DNA of 64,000 nucleotides from Hazenella coriacea (GCF_004341825.1 NZ_SMAG01000003.1:434001-498000); one strand, 5' to 3'; positions 17,273 to 26,820 are shown, counted from the stretch's first letter. Numbers and translations are program-made. Notes: a model not told the origin generated them from the letters alone.

Positions 17273-17578
17273 TTATAAAAGAATTTTTGTATATAGATCT
17301 GAGAGTTTTTGTTCCAATTCATGAAGAATTTGTTGCCCTTGCTCACGATGAATCAACCCTGCACGAACAGCAAAGTCGATTTCTCTTGACAGACCAAACA
17401 TTTGTGTGTCTAAAACTTCCTCATATAAGGGACACTTTGGCAAGGTTAAATTTTCTAATTGAACCGAGATTAATTGCGCTATTTTATCCGCATCTTCTCT
17501 TAAAAGCTGAAGTGCTTTTAAATTCAAATCGGTCTGTGTCGGTGTGGTCAAATCCAACCCCCCCATCGACCGTTCCAA
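17273..17578 (-). CDS. ylaN: YlaN-family iron-responsive protein
   Basis: The block [24 protein letters not shown] (only partly listed here: [14 protein letters not shown]) is almost invariant in YlaN. Recent work describes YlaN as an Fe(II)-binding partner of Fur that relieves Fur repression; it is needed in low iron. The helical protein is 101 residues with an N-terminal extension of about ten residues compared with B. subtilis. TTG at 17578, ATG at 17566 and later TTG codons are all possible; no clear ribosome site decides. Confidence 0.88.
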   Translation of the reverse strand: MERSMGGLDLTTPTQTDLNLKALQLLREDADKIAQLISVQLENLTLPKCPLYEEVLDTQMFGLSREIDFAVRAGLIHREQGQQILHELEQKLSDLYTKILL

Positions 17579-17761
17579 TCGATTTGTTAAACGGTCCTTG
17601 ATCCCAATTATACTAAATTTAGTTTATCATGATCCCCAAACGTTTGCAAAATTCCTTGTCTCTATAGTCATCATTATGCATGAAATGTGGTTTCATTTCA
17701 TTTGTTTCTTGGTTCAGTTATAATAGAACAGACACAAATATTGGATTGGCGGTGTAAGAGC

Positions 17762-18127
17762 ATGAGCTCTATCATTTTAATTACTGGACAAGTGAAATTT
17801 ACTATCAACTTAGACCCTTCGATCTGGATCATCGATGATCGCCGTTTCCCTCTGGAGGAACGCTTAAATGGAGTAGAAGGATTAGCGCTCGAGTTGGCTC
17901 CATTTTTAAGTAATGCTGAGCCTGATTCAACTGCTACTCATGTGATCTGTCATCGTTCAGTGGGAGACCCTGTAAAATTTACATTTGAGCAGGTGAAATC
18001 ATCCTATCTCTGCTTCGCTAAAGATGGTAAGCCCATTCGAGATGGGGGCCCTGCACTTCTCTATCTAGCTGATGGAAGTAATAAAGAAGCACCCGTTGAC
18101 TTTATAACGAAACTAGAAGTGGTTTAA
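17762..18127 (+). CDS. Conserved hypothetical protein of Bacillales
   Basis: A 121-residue soluble protein starting at ATG 17762. It has the recurring features LDPSIWIIDDRR near the N-terminus, PFLSNAEP in the middle and AKDGKPIRDGGPALLYLADGSN near the C-terminus, which I recall from Bacillus proteins sometimes labelled peptidyl-prolyl isomerase without clear basis. No catalytic motif is evident. Ribosome site is weak (GGCGGTG). A nested hairpin at 18158-18206 follows the stop. Role unknown. Confidence 0.65.
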   Translation: MSSIILITGQVKFTINLDPSIWIIDDRRFPLEERLNGVEGLALELAPFLSNAEPDSTATHVICHRSVGDPVKFTFEQVKSSYLCFAKDGKPIRDGGPALLYLADGSNKEAPVDFITKLEVV

Positions 18128-18363
18128 CACACTGCATGATTATAACTGAGGGATTCTTGGGATTTTGAACAACTCCCACGTAGGGGTGTGCCATCACCCC
18201 ATCCCATACAGTTAAAACTCCATACATACGCAAAAGTGGTGTAAAGAAACAAAATATTTCAAGGAAATGGAACCTTCCTCTCACCTTAGTTTATTCTCCA
18301 ATAGATTTTCAGAATATGAACAACCTCCCCCAAAGTTTTAATTAATTTCTAAAACATCCATAT

Positions 18364-18993
18364 ATGAAGCGAGTGATCAAAATCAAAATAATAAATCAAA
18401 CACCCAAAACAGATAACGATCGACATGCTACATTGCTCCAACAACAATGGAAACCCCTGAAAGAGCCAAAGAGTATAATAACGGCTATGATTGGCTCCAT
18501 TCCTTTTGTCATCCTAAACGGTATCATTACTTTATTCATCATCCGTTTCGTATCTTCTATTTCCTTTGAAGAACTCGGATTTTCCAACACTGAGATCATG
18601 ATTGAAATTGATCTTATGCTCCTTTTCAGTATCCTTATAATGGTGATCATCCATGAGTTAATCCATTTATTTTTTGTACCTAATTTTATGAAGTCGGATC
18701 GAACATATATAGGACTTACATGGTTTGGAGGCTATGTCTATACCGAAGAGATTATTTCTAAAGGGAGGTATCTCTGGATCGCGTTGGCTCCATTTGTTCT
18801 TCTTTCTATCATACTTCCCTTGGTATTAGGAATGCTTGGATGGCTAACAACTCCTATAAAGGTCCTCATCTTACTTAATGCTCTAGGCTCCTCAGTTGAT
18901 CTGCTAGGCGTGTTCCTAGTCTTACTTCAAGTTCCTGCCCACTCTCAATTAGTGAATAATGGAATAATCACCTATTGGAAAAAGAAGAACTAG
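18364..18993 (+). CDS. DUF3267 membrane zinc-metalloprotease-like protein
   Basis: A 209-residue membrane protein with four hydrophobic segments (about 40-62, 76-100, 138-165, 170-195). The second ends in IHELIHLFF, a HExxH-type zinc site, as in the DUF3267 family, which is related to site-2-type intramembrane proteases. A third metal ligand is not obvious. ATG at 18364 has no strong ribosome site. It is alone between terminators. Substrate unknown. Confidence 0.75.
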   Translation: MKRVIKIKIINQTPKTDNDRHATLLQQQWKPLKEPKSIITAMIGSIPFVILNGIITLFIIRFVSSISFEELGFSNTEIMIEIDLMLLFSILIMVIIHELIHLFFVPNFMKSDRTYIGLTWFGGYVYTEEIISKGRYLWIALAPFVLLSIILPLVLGMLGWLTTPIKVLILLNALGSSVDLLGVFLVLLQVPAHSQLVNNGIITYWKKKN

Positions 18994-19020
18994 ATTCTGA
19001 TGCTGCTTTATTCCGTTCTA

Positions 19021-19068
19021 AAAAATTCAACACCCATTATACTTCATGTAAAGCAAATGGGTGTTGAA
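19021..19068 (-). terminator. Terminator of the first PaaI-type thioesterase gene
   Basis: A 13-bp perfect stem (TTCAACACCCATT) with a 17-base loop and T6 on the reverse strand. Confidence 0.75.
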
Positions 19069-19079
19069 TATCAATGTCA

Positions 19080-19565
19080 CTATCTACGTTTGATTACATA
19101 AAAGCTTCCAGATGCAAAAGCAATTTTCTTTCCACTCTCATTCTTAATCTCACACTGTGCGACAACTAATTGTTGTCCTTGATGTACAAGTTTGGCTTGC
19201 GAAATGAGTTCCTTCCCAATCCCAGGCTTCAAATAATTAACCTTCATCTCTGACGTCACAGCTCCGTAACCATCAGGCAAGAGTTGGTTAATTAGTGAGC
19301 CCATTGTTGAATCTGCGATTGTAGCAGTGATTCCGCCATGAACAATCCCTGCACGATTCATCATAAAAGAAGTGACTGGGATCCGAAATTCATACACATC
19401 TTCAGCGATAAACTTACCTTTCAATCCCATAAAACCTGATAAATAGGCACTTTGACGCTCTCGTTTCTGGTTAATCGCTTGCATTGTAAGGGTGAGTAGT
19501 TCTTTTTCTTCAACGGTTCCATTTTCCCAGACCGCCAATAACTCTTCTTTGCTATATTCTTTCAT
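19080..19565 (-). CDS. PaaI-family hotdog thioesterase
   Basis: A 161-residue hotdog-fold protein with the conserved MNRAGIVHGGITATIADSTMG segment (only key part: HGGITATIADSTMG, residues ~77-90) that holds the active-site Asp and helix. The family hydrolyses acyl-CoA or aryl-CoA esters. It lies fifteen bases downstream of an M42 peptidase gene and is probably cotranscribed with it. A second member of the same family is at 26134-26610; the two differ well outside the core, so they are not a recent duplicate. Confidence 0.85.
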   Translation of the reverse strand: MKEYSKEELLAVWENGTVEEKELLTLTMQAINQKRERQSAYLSGFMGLKGKFIAEDVYEFRIPVTSFMMNRAGIVHGGITATIADSTMGSLINQLLPDGYGAVTSEMKVNYLKPGIGKELISQAKLVHQGQQLVVAQCEIKNESGKKIAFASGSFYVIKRR

Positions 19566-19580
19566 CTAGGAAACCCTCTC

Positions 19581-20621
19581 TTATAACGACTCAGTCATCA
19601 CATAATGATAGAGTAAGCGATAGGTATTTTCCAAAGCATCTCGGTGGGTTCGCTCATAGGCATGAGAGGCATCTACCCCTGGTCCGATTAAACCATGAAC
19701 GATGTCAACACCCGCCCGTACAGCGGCACTTGCATCTGATCCATAATTCGGATAAATATCTACTTGATGATAGATGTCATGCTCTTCTGCTAAACGAGTC
19801 AGTTTTTTCCGTAGACCATAGTGATAAGGTCCACTACTATCCTTGGCACAGATGGAAACACAGTATTCATCTGTGGTTTGTCCTACACCAATCGCTCCCA
19901 TATCAACTGCTAAATACTCTCTGACTTGAGCTGGGATATTGGAATTACCACCAAAGCCTACTTCTTCAAAGTTACTAAATAAAATATGGGTGGTATGTGG
20001 AAGTGTGATGTCTTCTTCCTGTAGGGTGTGAATGAGTTCCATCAAAACAGCTACACTTGCTTTATCATCCAAATGACGTGATTTAATAAATCCTGAATCA
20101 GTCACTTGTACCTGGGGATCAAAGGAGACAAAATCCCCTACACGAATCCCTAATTTTTTGACATCATCACTGTTATACACTTTCGCATCTAAGCGCACTT
20201 CGATGTTGCCATCTGTTCGTTCTTGTTCAGCAGCATCTTTATATACATGTACCGAAGTATGAGTATTTAAGATCGTTCCAGTTAAGTATTTACCTTCACT
20301 TGTTTCAATCGTGCAATAACATCCCTCAACGGAAAACCAGCCATAACCGCCAACTTTACTCAGTTTCAAACAACCATCCGATTTAATTTCCTTCACCATC
20401 GCTCCAAGTGTGTCCACATGGGCAGTCAGAAAGCGATGAACTTGATCATCTAGCCCAGGAAGCGTGACGAGTAATCCACCTTTATGGTTCCGACTGGTTT
20501 GAATTCCCCATTCAGCCATTTGCTTTTCGATGTATCGGATGGCTGGTTCTGTATGACCCGTAGGACTTTTGATTTGTAATAGATCTACCAGCGTTTGGAT
20601 CAGTCGGTCTTCTTTCATCAT
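19581..20621 (-). CDS. M42-family aminopeptidase
   Basis: A 346-residue M42 peptidase (glutamyl aminopeptidase/FrvX/YhfE group). Metal and catalytic residues are in TAHVDTLG (His ~68), KSRHLDDKASV (Asp ~182), FSNFEEVGFG (Glu pair ~215), VDMG (~237) and HAYERTH (His ~325). It forms large tetrahedral oligomers in known cases and removes N-terminal residues from peptides in the cytoplasm. ATG-ATG with AAGGAGTG upstream. Confidence 0.9.
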   Translation of the reverse strand: MMKEDRLIQTLVDLLQIKSPTGHTEPAIRYIEKQMAEWGIQTSRNHKGGLLVTLPGLDDQVHRFLTAHVDTLGAMVKEIKSDGCLKLSKVGGYGWFSVEGCYCTIETSEGKYLTGTILNTHTSVHVYKDAAEQERTDGNIEVRLDAKVYNSDDVKKLGIRVGDFVSFDPQVQVTDSGFIKSRHLDDKASVAVLMELIHTLQEEDITLPHTTHILFSNFEEVGFGGNSNIPAQVREYLAVDMGAIGVGQTTDEYCVSICAKDSSGPYHYGLRKKLTRLAEEHDIYHQVDIYPNYGSDASAAVRAGVDIVHGLIGPGVDASHAYERTHRDALENTYRLLYHYVMTESL

Positions 20622-20760
20622 CTATATTTCACTCCTTCGTTGCGAGTCATCGATCCCAGTGCCATGAAAATGATTCTACGGATCCACAAAAGTCGCTCGT
20701 CAGAGAGACCTCTCTCTTCCTAGGTTCATTCAAGTGGTTTTGCTCAACTTAGGTTTTATA

Positions 20761-20799
20761 GTTAAAACAGGAATCACTCAGAAAAAGTGATCCCTGTTT
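20761..20799 (-). terminator. Terminator of the M29 aminopeptidase gene
   Basis: AAACAGG-ATCACT pairs with AGTGAT-CCTGTTT with a one-base bulge on each side; T4 on the reverse strand. Confidence 0.75.
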
Positions 20800-20856
20800 C
20801 AGAAAAAGCGATCCCATCCCGTCAACGACTAGCTATGCTTTAATTAGAGTTGCTCC

Positions 20857-21987
20857 TTAAAACGAGTCATTTTTTTTAAGGTTTTCGGGATTGAGTGGTT
20901 TCAGATCATCAATGACAAACAATCCATCTTTACGGATTAACTCCCCATCAAAGTACATTTCGCCTCCACCATAGTCAGCCCGTTGAATGTGAACCATATC
21001 CCAGTGGATCGAAGAACGGTTTCCATTATCTGCTTCCTCATAAGCTTGACCAGGGGTAAAATGAAAACTACCATTGATCTTTTCATCAAATAAAATATCT
21101 TTCATCGGATGATTGATAAATGGATTCACAGCAATACTAAATTCACCGATAAAACGAGCTCCTTCATCGGAATCTAGAATTTGATTCAAGCGCTCGGTAT
21201 TGTTAGAAGTAGCATTGATCACTTTCCCGTCTTTAAACTCTAAGCGAACATTTTCAAACGAGGAACCTTGATACACAGTTGGTGTATTAAAGGTGATCAC
21301 ACCATTGACAGAGTCACGTACAGGTGCAGTAAACACTTCTCCATCAGGAACGTTATTTTCACCCGCACATTTTACTACAGGAATATCCTTGATGGAGAAA
21401 GTTAGATCCGTGCCTGGTCCAACGATATGAACTTCGTTAGCTTGCTCCATCCGCTTCACCAATGGCTCCATCGCTTCAGCCATTTTGTCATAGTCTACAT
21501 TACAAACTTGGAAGTAAAAGTCTTCAAACGCTTCTGTGCTCATATTAGCCAATTGGGCCATCGCTGAATTTGGGAAACGAAGAACGACCCATTTGGTCTT
21601 TTTCACTCGTTGTTCACTATGAACACGGTGATTAAAGATCTGTGCATATAAACGTTGCTTATCATCTGGAACATCGCTCAGTTCACTGACATTTTCACTA
21701 CCACGAATTCCAATATAACAATCCATCTCTTTCATAAAGGCAAGTGCCTGATTGGAGAGAGTTTCTAAATGTTCCTCTGATGTACCAAGCAACATTGCTC
21801 GAGTTACGGCTTGATCATTGAGTTGAACATATGGGTATCCTCCAGCTTGATAAACAGCAGATACCAGTTCTTTGGCAAGTTCCCGATCGGAACCAAATAC
21901 ATCAATCAAAACCCGCTCTCCCTTTTGAACGCGGCAAGAATGTTCTACAAGAATCTGTGCTAACTTCGCGATACGTAAATCACGCAT
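20857..21987 (-). CDS. M29-family aminopeptidase (AmpS type)
   Basis: A 376-residue thermophilic-type metallo-aminopeptidase. Conserved features include GENNVPDGEVFTAPVRDSVNG (metal ligand region; key EVFTAP), FEDFYF, and near the C-terminus NRSSIHWDMVHI with metal ligands His and Asp. Family M29 enzymes remove N-terminal residues from peptides. ATG with a GGGGGG-rich ribosome site. The gene stands alone. Confidence 0.92.
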   Translation of the reverse strand: MRDLRIAKLAQILVEHSCRVQKGERVLIDVFGSDRELAKELVSAVYQAGGYPYVQLNDQAVTRAMLLGTSEEHLETLSNQALAFMKEMDCYIGIRGSENVSELSDVPDDKQRLYAQIFNHRVHSEQRVKKTKWVVLRFPNSAMAQLANMSTEAFEDFYFQVCNVDYDKMAEAMEPLVKRMEQANEVHIVGPGTDLTFSIKDIPVVKCAGENNVPDGEVFTAPVRDSVNGVITFNTPTVYQGSSFENVRLEFKDGKVINATSNNTERLNQILDSDEGARFIGEFSIAVNPFINHPMKDILFDEKINGSFHFTPGQAYEEADNGNRSSIHWDMVHIQRADYGGGEMYFDGELIRKDGLFVIDDLKPLNPENLKKNDSF

Positions 21988-22100
21988 CGAAGTCCCCCCT
22001 TTGATATGTAAAGCTCCCCATCTGTAGTAATTAGTAAATGTTTCGTCTTACTAACCAATTTTTATTCTATCATGTGTGAACTCAATTATAAAATCACATT

Positions 22101-22442
22101 TTATACAGAACAACTGCCTGACTCATCCTTTTTATATCGGTTCAATAACTTTTCTTGATGCTTTTGAATCACATCATCGAGGGATAGATCATATTTATTA
22201 GCTAAGATCGCTATGTTTCCAATCACATCGCCCAATTCTTCCATTAAGTGACCCAATAATTCTTCTTCAGATCGAGCTTGTTCATCAGGGCGATCTCTTC
22301 CTATTTCGATCGCTCGTACTGCTTGGGCTAATTCTCCAACCTCTTCCATTAGAAATCCGACACGCACAAAGGGGCCATAATCTGTCCATCCTCTTTTTTG
22401 ATACGTCTCCTCAACCCAACTCTGTAACTCAGATAAGTTCAT
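22101..22442 (-). CDS. MazG-like nucleotide pyrophosphohydrolase
   Basis: A 113-residue single MazG domain. The EEVGELAQAVRAIE segment and, later, HLMEELGDVIGNI carry the EExxE and ExxD metal ligands typical of the all-alpha NTP pyrophosphatases. These enzymes clear non-canonical or excess NTPs. ATG with AAAGGAG upstream. It is divergent from the broken LOG-family gene. Confidence 0.88.
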   Translation of the reverse strand: MNLSELQSWVEETYQKRGWTDYGPFVRVGFLMEEVGELAQAVRAIEIGRDRPDEQARSEEELLGHLMEELGDVIGNIAILANKYDLSLDDVIQKHQEKLLNRYKKDESGSCSV

Positions 22443-22543
22443 GATAATCTCTCCTTTTCTCTTCCTAAACTCCTGTAATATAATACATCTTTGAAATGAT
22501 ATTTTCTATTTCATGGATCACATCTGTTACGGGAGGAATCATT

Positions 22544-23099
22544 ATGAAAAGAGTTTGTGTTTTCGCTGGTTCAAATGTAGGTACAAGCCCTCAATATAAG
22601 GAAGCAGCGATCCAACTAGGATTGGAGTTAGCCAAACAAAATATTGAAGTGGTTTATGGGGACTCTTGCGGATACAGTTTTAGAAAATAATGGGCAAGTG
22701 ATCGGTGTGATGCCAACTGCACTATTCCAAGGAGAGATGGTTCATCAAAATCTAACCCAACTTTACGAAGTGAAAGATATGCATGAACGTAAAGCAAAGA
22801 TGGGGGAGTTGGCAGATGCTTTCATCGCTCTTCCTGGAGGATACGGAACATTAGAGGAGATTTTTGAAGTAGTTAGTTGGGGACAAATAGGAATTCATAA
22901 CAAACCTGTAGGTCTTCTAAATATTAATCAATATTACAACCCACTCATCGATATGATCTCCCAAGGAGTGAAAGCAGGATTTATTCCTTCTTCTCATGCT
23001 CAACTAGTATCCATCGATCACGCTCCTGATCAGCTTCTTCAAAAGCTTCATGATTACCAACCACCCCAAAAAGTAAACAAATGGAATGAGTTAACATAG
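22544..23099 (+). pseudogene. Frameshifted LOG-family (YvdD-like) gene
   Basis: Both halves match the lysine-decarboxylase-like LOG family: the first frame gives RVCVFAGSNVGTSPQYKEAA up to VVYG, the second starts MGTLADTVLENNGQVIG and includes PGGYGTLEEIFEV. The expected GGSRxGLMG nucleotide-binding loop between them is gone. At the junction only one ATGGGG copy (22656-22661) remains, where an intact gene would have two about 23 bases apart, so a deletion between short direct repeats fits exactly. Intact homologues are phosphoribohydrolases that act on AMP or cytokinin nucleotides. Ribosome site GGGAGG is intact. Confidence 0.85.
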
Positions 23100-23228
23100 T
23101 CATGAAGCTAGTATCGACCTGATCTATACTTGACTTGATCTCATCATCCAATTAACAATAGATCCAAACCTGTCGGAGTGCTGTTTAATAAGAAACAGCT
23201 TATTCCTCATATAAAGGGGGATTTGAGT

Positions 23229-23738
23229 GTGCATCACTTAAATCAAGTATCCAAGGACACATCTACCTCATATCAGCAGATATTAACCGAGCTTGAATAT
23301 TTGCTTGAGGGAGAAACTGACTGGTTAGCTAACCTAGCCAATGTAGCTTCACACCTTTTTCATTCACTCAAACAAGTGAACTGGGCTGGCTTTTATCTAC
23401 TTAAAGAAAATGAGTTGGTTTTAGGACCTTTTATGGGAAAACCAGCTTGTGTCCGAATCTCAATTGGCAAAGGGGTTTGTGGTACAGCAGTTTCCACAAA
23501 TCAAACACAACGGGTAGATGATGTACATCTTTTTCCAGGTCATATCGCCTGTGACGCCACATCCTGTTCAGAAATCGTGATCCCACTACGGGTAAATGGA
23601 AAAATCATTGGTGTTTTAGATATCGACAGCCCCATCAGACAAAGATTTAGTGAAGAAGATCAAAAGGCTTTAGAGCAATATGTAGAGATTGTACTGAAGA
23701 AAACAAACTTTCTCCCGCTACTTGAGCAATCTTTATAA
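23229..23738 (+). CDS. GAF-type free methionine-(R)-sulfoxide reductase
   Basis: A 169-residue GAF protein closely like B. subtilis YtsP. The three Cys that define fRMsr are present: PACVRI, GVCGTA and HIACDA, with an extra Cys in TSCSE. It reduces free methionine-R-sulfoxide in the cytoplasm with thioredoxin. I choose GTG 23229 because AAAGGGGG lies seven bases before it and the length then fits the family; a longer frame opens at 23178. A strong terminator follows. Confidence 0.9.
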   Translation: MHHLNQVSKDTSTSYQQILTELEYLLEGETDWLANLANVASHLFHSLKQVNWAGFYLLKENELVLGPFMGKPACVRISIGKGVCGTAVSTNQTQRVDDVHLFPGHIACDATSCSEIVIPLRVNGKIIGVLDIDSPIRQRFSEEDQKALEQYVEIVLKKTNFLPLLEQSL

Positions 23739-23741
23739 GCT

Positions 23742-23781
23742 AAATATCACCATCCATGGAAACATGGGTGGTGATATTTTC
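23742..23781. terminator. Bidirectional terminator
   Basis: A 17-bp stem with one mismatch (ATATCACC...GGTGATAT), a GAAA tetraloop and T4 on the forward strand, between convergent genes. Confidence 0.85.
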
Positions 23782-23797
23782 GCTCCACTCATTCTTT

Positions 23798-24349
23798 TTA
23801 CTGTTCAGGCATAAATCTTACTTTCCAAATCCCTTGCTGGTTTTTAATTAAACCAAATGAACCTTTACCCGACTCATCCTCTCTTGGGTATGATACATTA
23901 CCACTCGTTTCATCCATTTGAACAAACTCTACTTCCATCTCTTTATTATATGGGTCTAAGAGAGGTTCATCTTTACTGCTTGCATCTTGTAAATGTTGTT
24001 CTTTACTCCATGAAATATGTTCTGGATCATCAATATATAATTCATATTCTGTCCCATAGTCTTTTTGTTGTACGGCATGAAGATATAGTTTCATCACTGT
24101 AATGGGAGTTGCATCTTTTAATACCTGATTGTTATAACCTTGTTTAAAAGATTGGTATAGTTTCTCCTCATCATTGGTTAATTGTAATAAGTGAACCTTT
24201 TCTTTCATCGTAACTTGAGGTTCATTACCTGCAACTGTATGATCCTGCCCTTTTACATCTGCTTCAACTTCTTCCTCCGAGCTACAACCGACTAGGAGTC
24301 CGACAACTAATAAAAAAACAAAAAACCCTTTCGACCAGTTATTTATCAT
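23798..24349 (-). CDS. Hypothetical lipoprotein
   Basis: The N-terminus (MINNWSKGFFVFLLVVGLLV then a lipobox Cys) is a typical lipoprotein signal followed by a Glu/Asp-rich linker. The remaining 150 residues contain a region around MKLYLHAVQQKDYGTEYELY that resembles DUF4878/NTF2-like folds found in other secreted proteins. I start at ATG 24349 behind GGAAGTG; an earlier ATG at 24379 would only lengthen the N-region. Function unknown. Confidence 0.7.
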   Translation of the reverse strand: MINNWSKGFFVFLLVVGLLVGCSSEEEVEADVKGQDHTVAGNEPQVTMKEKVHLLQLTNDEEKLYQSFKQGYNNQVLKDATPITVMKLYLHAVQQKDYGTEYELYIDDPEHISWSKEQHLQDASSKDEPLLDPYNKEMEVEFVQMDETSGNVSYPREDESGKGSFGLIKNQQGIWKVRFMPEQ

Positions 24350-24444
24350 GGATGCACTTCCAATCATTTTGATTTGCATTTCATCATTATAAATGTTAAG
24401 AACCTATTTAGAATATATTGAGTCACTAAAATCCTTTTTCTTCC

Positions 24445-25614
24445 TCAAAGATCTGCGTAAGTCACCACACCTTGGCAAATCGTTAGCTTGACCTTCCAGT
24501 CCTGATCTACAACCACAAGATCTGCATCTTTTCCAATCTCTATGCTTCCTTTTAGTTTAAACAGATTTAATTGTTTAGCTGGATTGATCGATGTCATTCG
24601 AACAATTTCTTGAACTGAACAGCCCAAATGACTCATTCTTTGAGCTACCTCATTCATTTTACAGGTACTCCCTGCCAAGGTTCCATCATGAAGACGAGCT
24701 TCATCATCTGATACATATACTTTTTGTCCACCTAAATCATATATTCCTGCTTGCAAACATTTTGCTCTCATCGCATCAGTAATTAGAATAAGTCGAGAAC
24801 TAGTTAACTGTTTTAAGGCTATACGAAGTATTTCTGGATGCACATGTACACCATCTGCGATAACTTCTACCATCACATCATCATGTAAAAAAGCAGCCCC
24901 TACCACACCTGGCTCACGATGATGTAAACCTCTCATTCCATTAAATAAATGAGTGATATGTGTAACCCCTGCGGCGATCGCTTGCTGACACTGCTGAAAG
25001 GTAGCATCTGAATGGCCGATGGAAGCAACCACTCCAGTTTGGGTCAAGTACTTGATTAATTGGATTGCTCCTTTTTCTTCAGGGGCCAGAGTAACAAGAC
25101 GAATCTGCTCACTGGCTGTTTGTTGCCATTCCATAAACAAATATATATCTGGTGAACGAACAAAAGCTTTTGGTTGTGCTCCGGAACGATCCTGGTTAAT
25201 AAAAGGGCCTTCTAGATGAATCCCTAAACAATGAGCTTGCCCTAAATGATTCGAACAAATCCACTTCCCTAGTTGGTATAAAACATGGTCTAACTCTTCT
25301 TTCTTCTGTGTCATCGTAGTGGCAAGAAAAGAAGTCACACCTTCTTTAGGTAACGTACTTGCAATCTGTGTAAACGATTGTACCGTTCCATCCATAAAGT
25401 CGGAGCCGTTCGCGCCATGTACATGTACATCGATCATCCCAGGTAAAATCAACCCATCCTTAGGCAAAATGATCTGCTGTTCTCCTGCTTCCGGTTTTAC
25501 ATGTTCCTGGCTACCGATCTCAGCAATCTTTCCGTTTTTGACTCTAAGATATCCAGAGGGGATCAGCTTTGTCTCCCCGTGAAAGATCGAAGCACCTGCA
25601 AGAAACAGATCCAT
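24445..25614 (-). CDS. nagA: N-acetylglucosamine-6-phosphate deacetylase
   Basis: A 389-residue amidohydrolase. Metal and substrate residues are seen in DVHVHGANG (~60), HLEGPFINQDRSGA (~130), IGHSDATF (~195), ITHLFNGMRG (~215) and LITDAMRA (~272). It removes acetate from GlcNAc-6-P to feed amino-sugar catabolism and cell-wall recycling. nagB and a nagR-type regulator, often adjacent in Bacillus, are not in this window. ATG with AAGGAGAGAG upstream. A GH3 NagZ-type hydrolase elsewhere in the window (53938-55629) could supply the sugar. Confidence 0.93.
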   Translation of the reverse strand: MDLFLAGASIFHGETKLIPSGYLRVKNGKIAEIGSQEHVKPEAGEQQIILPKDGLILPGMIDVHVHGANGSDFMDGTVQSFTQIASTLPKEGVTSFLATTMTQKKEELDHVLYQLGKWICSNHLGQAHCLGIHLEGPFINQDRSGAQPKAFVRSPDIYLFMEWQQTASEQIRLVTLAPEEKGAIQLIKYLTQTGVVASIGHSDATFQQCQQAIAAGVTHITHLFNGMRGLHHREPGVVGAAFLHDDVMVEVIADGVHVHPEILRIALKQLTSSRLILITDAMRAKCLQAGIYDLGGQKVYVSDDEARLHDGTLAGSTCKMNEVAQRMSHLGCSVQEIVRMTSINPAKQLNLFKLKGSIEIGKDADLVVVDQDWKVKLTICQGVVTYADL

Positions 25615-25642
25615 ATGCTCTCTCCTTCAACCAGCTAATCAC

Positions 25643-25680
25643 AAAAAATAACCTCCTTATCTCTTGGTAAAGAGGTTATT
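25643..25680 (-). terminator. Terminator of the thioesterase-Nudix pair
   Basis: AATAACCTC / GAGGTTATT stem with T6 on the reverse strand, between the Nudix gene and nagA. Confidence 0.8.
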
Positions 25681-25686
25681 TATTCA

Positions 25687-26133
25687 TCAACGATTCACGC
25701 CACGAAAGTCTGTATAAATACGGTACGCTCTCCGAATCTCTTCTTTCATCCATTCTGGAAAAGCCTGATGTTGCAAATCACTCATTGGAACCCAATGGAA
25801 GCTTTCGTGTTCGGAGCTAAGAACTAAGTCCCCAATCGGTTGATCACAAGCAAACTTAATGATAATCAGGTGCTTCTCTGCCTGAATTTCATCATAAATA
25901 TAAGCAGGTGCAACTACTTTCACTTGTAAACCTGTCTCTTCCATCACTTCTCTAGCTAATGCGTCCATAATCGGCTCTTCTGGTTCCATCCCCCCACCAG
26001 GAAAATCCCAACCATGGTCCTTGTTTGGTTTTCGCTCCGCCTCTGATTTATGCAAGATTAACACTCGATCATCAGGATCAAATATAATTGCTTTTGCCGC
26101 AATCTTTATTGGTTTTTTCATCCAAGCCTCCAT
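25687..26133 (-). CDS. Nudix hydrolase
   Basis: A 148-residue Nudix protein. The box is intact: GGGMEPEEPIMDALAREVME then ETGL, with the metal-binding REVMEE. N-terminal beta strands (IKIAAKAIIFD) precede it. The family hydrolyses nucleoside diphosphates linked to another group; substrate unknown. Its ATG directly abuts the stop of the upstream thioesterase gene, so the pair should be translationally coupled. Confidence 0.9.
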   Translation of the reverse strand: MEAWMKKPIKIAAKAIIFDPDDRVLILHKSEAERKPNKDHGWDFPGGGMEPEEPIMDALAREVMEETGLQVKVVAPAYIYDEIQAEKHLIIIKFACDQPIGDLVLSSEHESFHWVPMSDLQHQAFPEWMKEEIRRAYRIYTDFRGVNR

Positions 26134-26610
26134 TTACGACAAACGAAAAAAGGTAGAAGATCCTTTAGCAACTAACTTTTCCCGCTCATCCGTTACTTTC
26201 GTTTCCATCACGATAATTGTCTTTCCTTGTTTGATGATTTTGGTTTCAGCTTCTAACCAACCTTCCATTCCTGGAGATAAAAAATTCACGGAGAGTTCAA
26301 GTGTTACTGCTTTTGTATCATCTCCTAAAGCTTGGAAAATCGTAGAACCCATGGATGTATCGATAAAAGTAGAAGTAATGCCTCCGTGAAGCATTTTAAA
26401 GCGATTGCGCAACTCATCAGTGATTAACATACGGTGAATATATGCCCCTCTTGCTTCATCATAGCCCAGGGACTGAAAATGCATCATTTCTTCAATATAA
26501 GCTAACGGACTGACACGGGTTCGCTTCAATGCTTGCACTGCTTTATGGATCGTCTCAAGCTCCGTCTCATTACAATCTGCTAATTCTTGGTATAAACTTT
26601 CCAGTGTCAT
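26134..26610 (-). CDS. PaaI-family hotdog thioesterase (second copy)
   Basis: A 158-residue hotdog protein with LHGGITSTFIDTSMGSTIF (residues ~76-94) as the active-site helix region. It is the same family as the protein at 19080-19565 but diverged, with a different N-terminus (ADCNETELETIHKAVQALKR). Likely hydrolyses acyl-CoA esters. It forms an operon with the Nudix gene. ATG with GTAGGAG upstream. Confidence 0.85.
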   Translation of the reverse strand: MTLESLYQELADCNETELETIHKAVQALKRTRVSPLAYIEEMMHFQSLGYDEARGAYIHRMLITDELRNRFKMLHGGITSTFIDTSMGSTIFQALGDDTKAVTLELSVNFLSPGMEGWLEAETKIIKQGKTIIVMETKVTDEREKLVAKGSSTFFRLS

Positions 26611-26820
26611 GATGAACTCCTACCTCAATTCCCTCTTATTTCTCTTTTTATATATATTAACGAATGAATTATTTCGTAGCAACATACCTTCATCAACAAA
26701 TGAATGTCTATAACCCTAATGGATGAATCTATTACTGAGTTAAAGATGATCTTTCCAAGGACTATTTTTTATTACTTTAAATGTTTTATCGGAGCAAGTA
26801 GTTTTGCTCAAGTCGAGTGA

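Noticed and set aside
18102-18284. 60-codon reverse frame
   Set aside because: Overlaps the end of a conserved gene, no ribosome site, no recognisable features.
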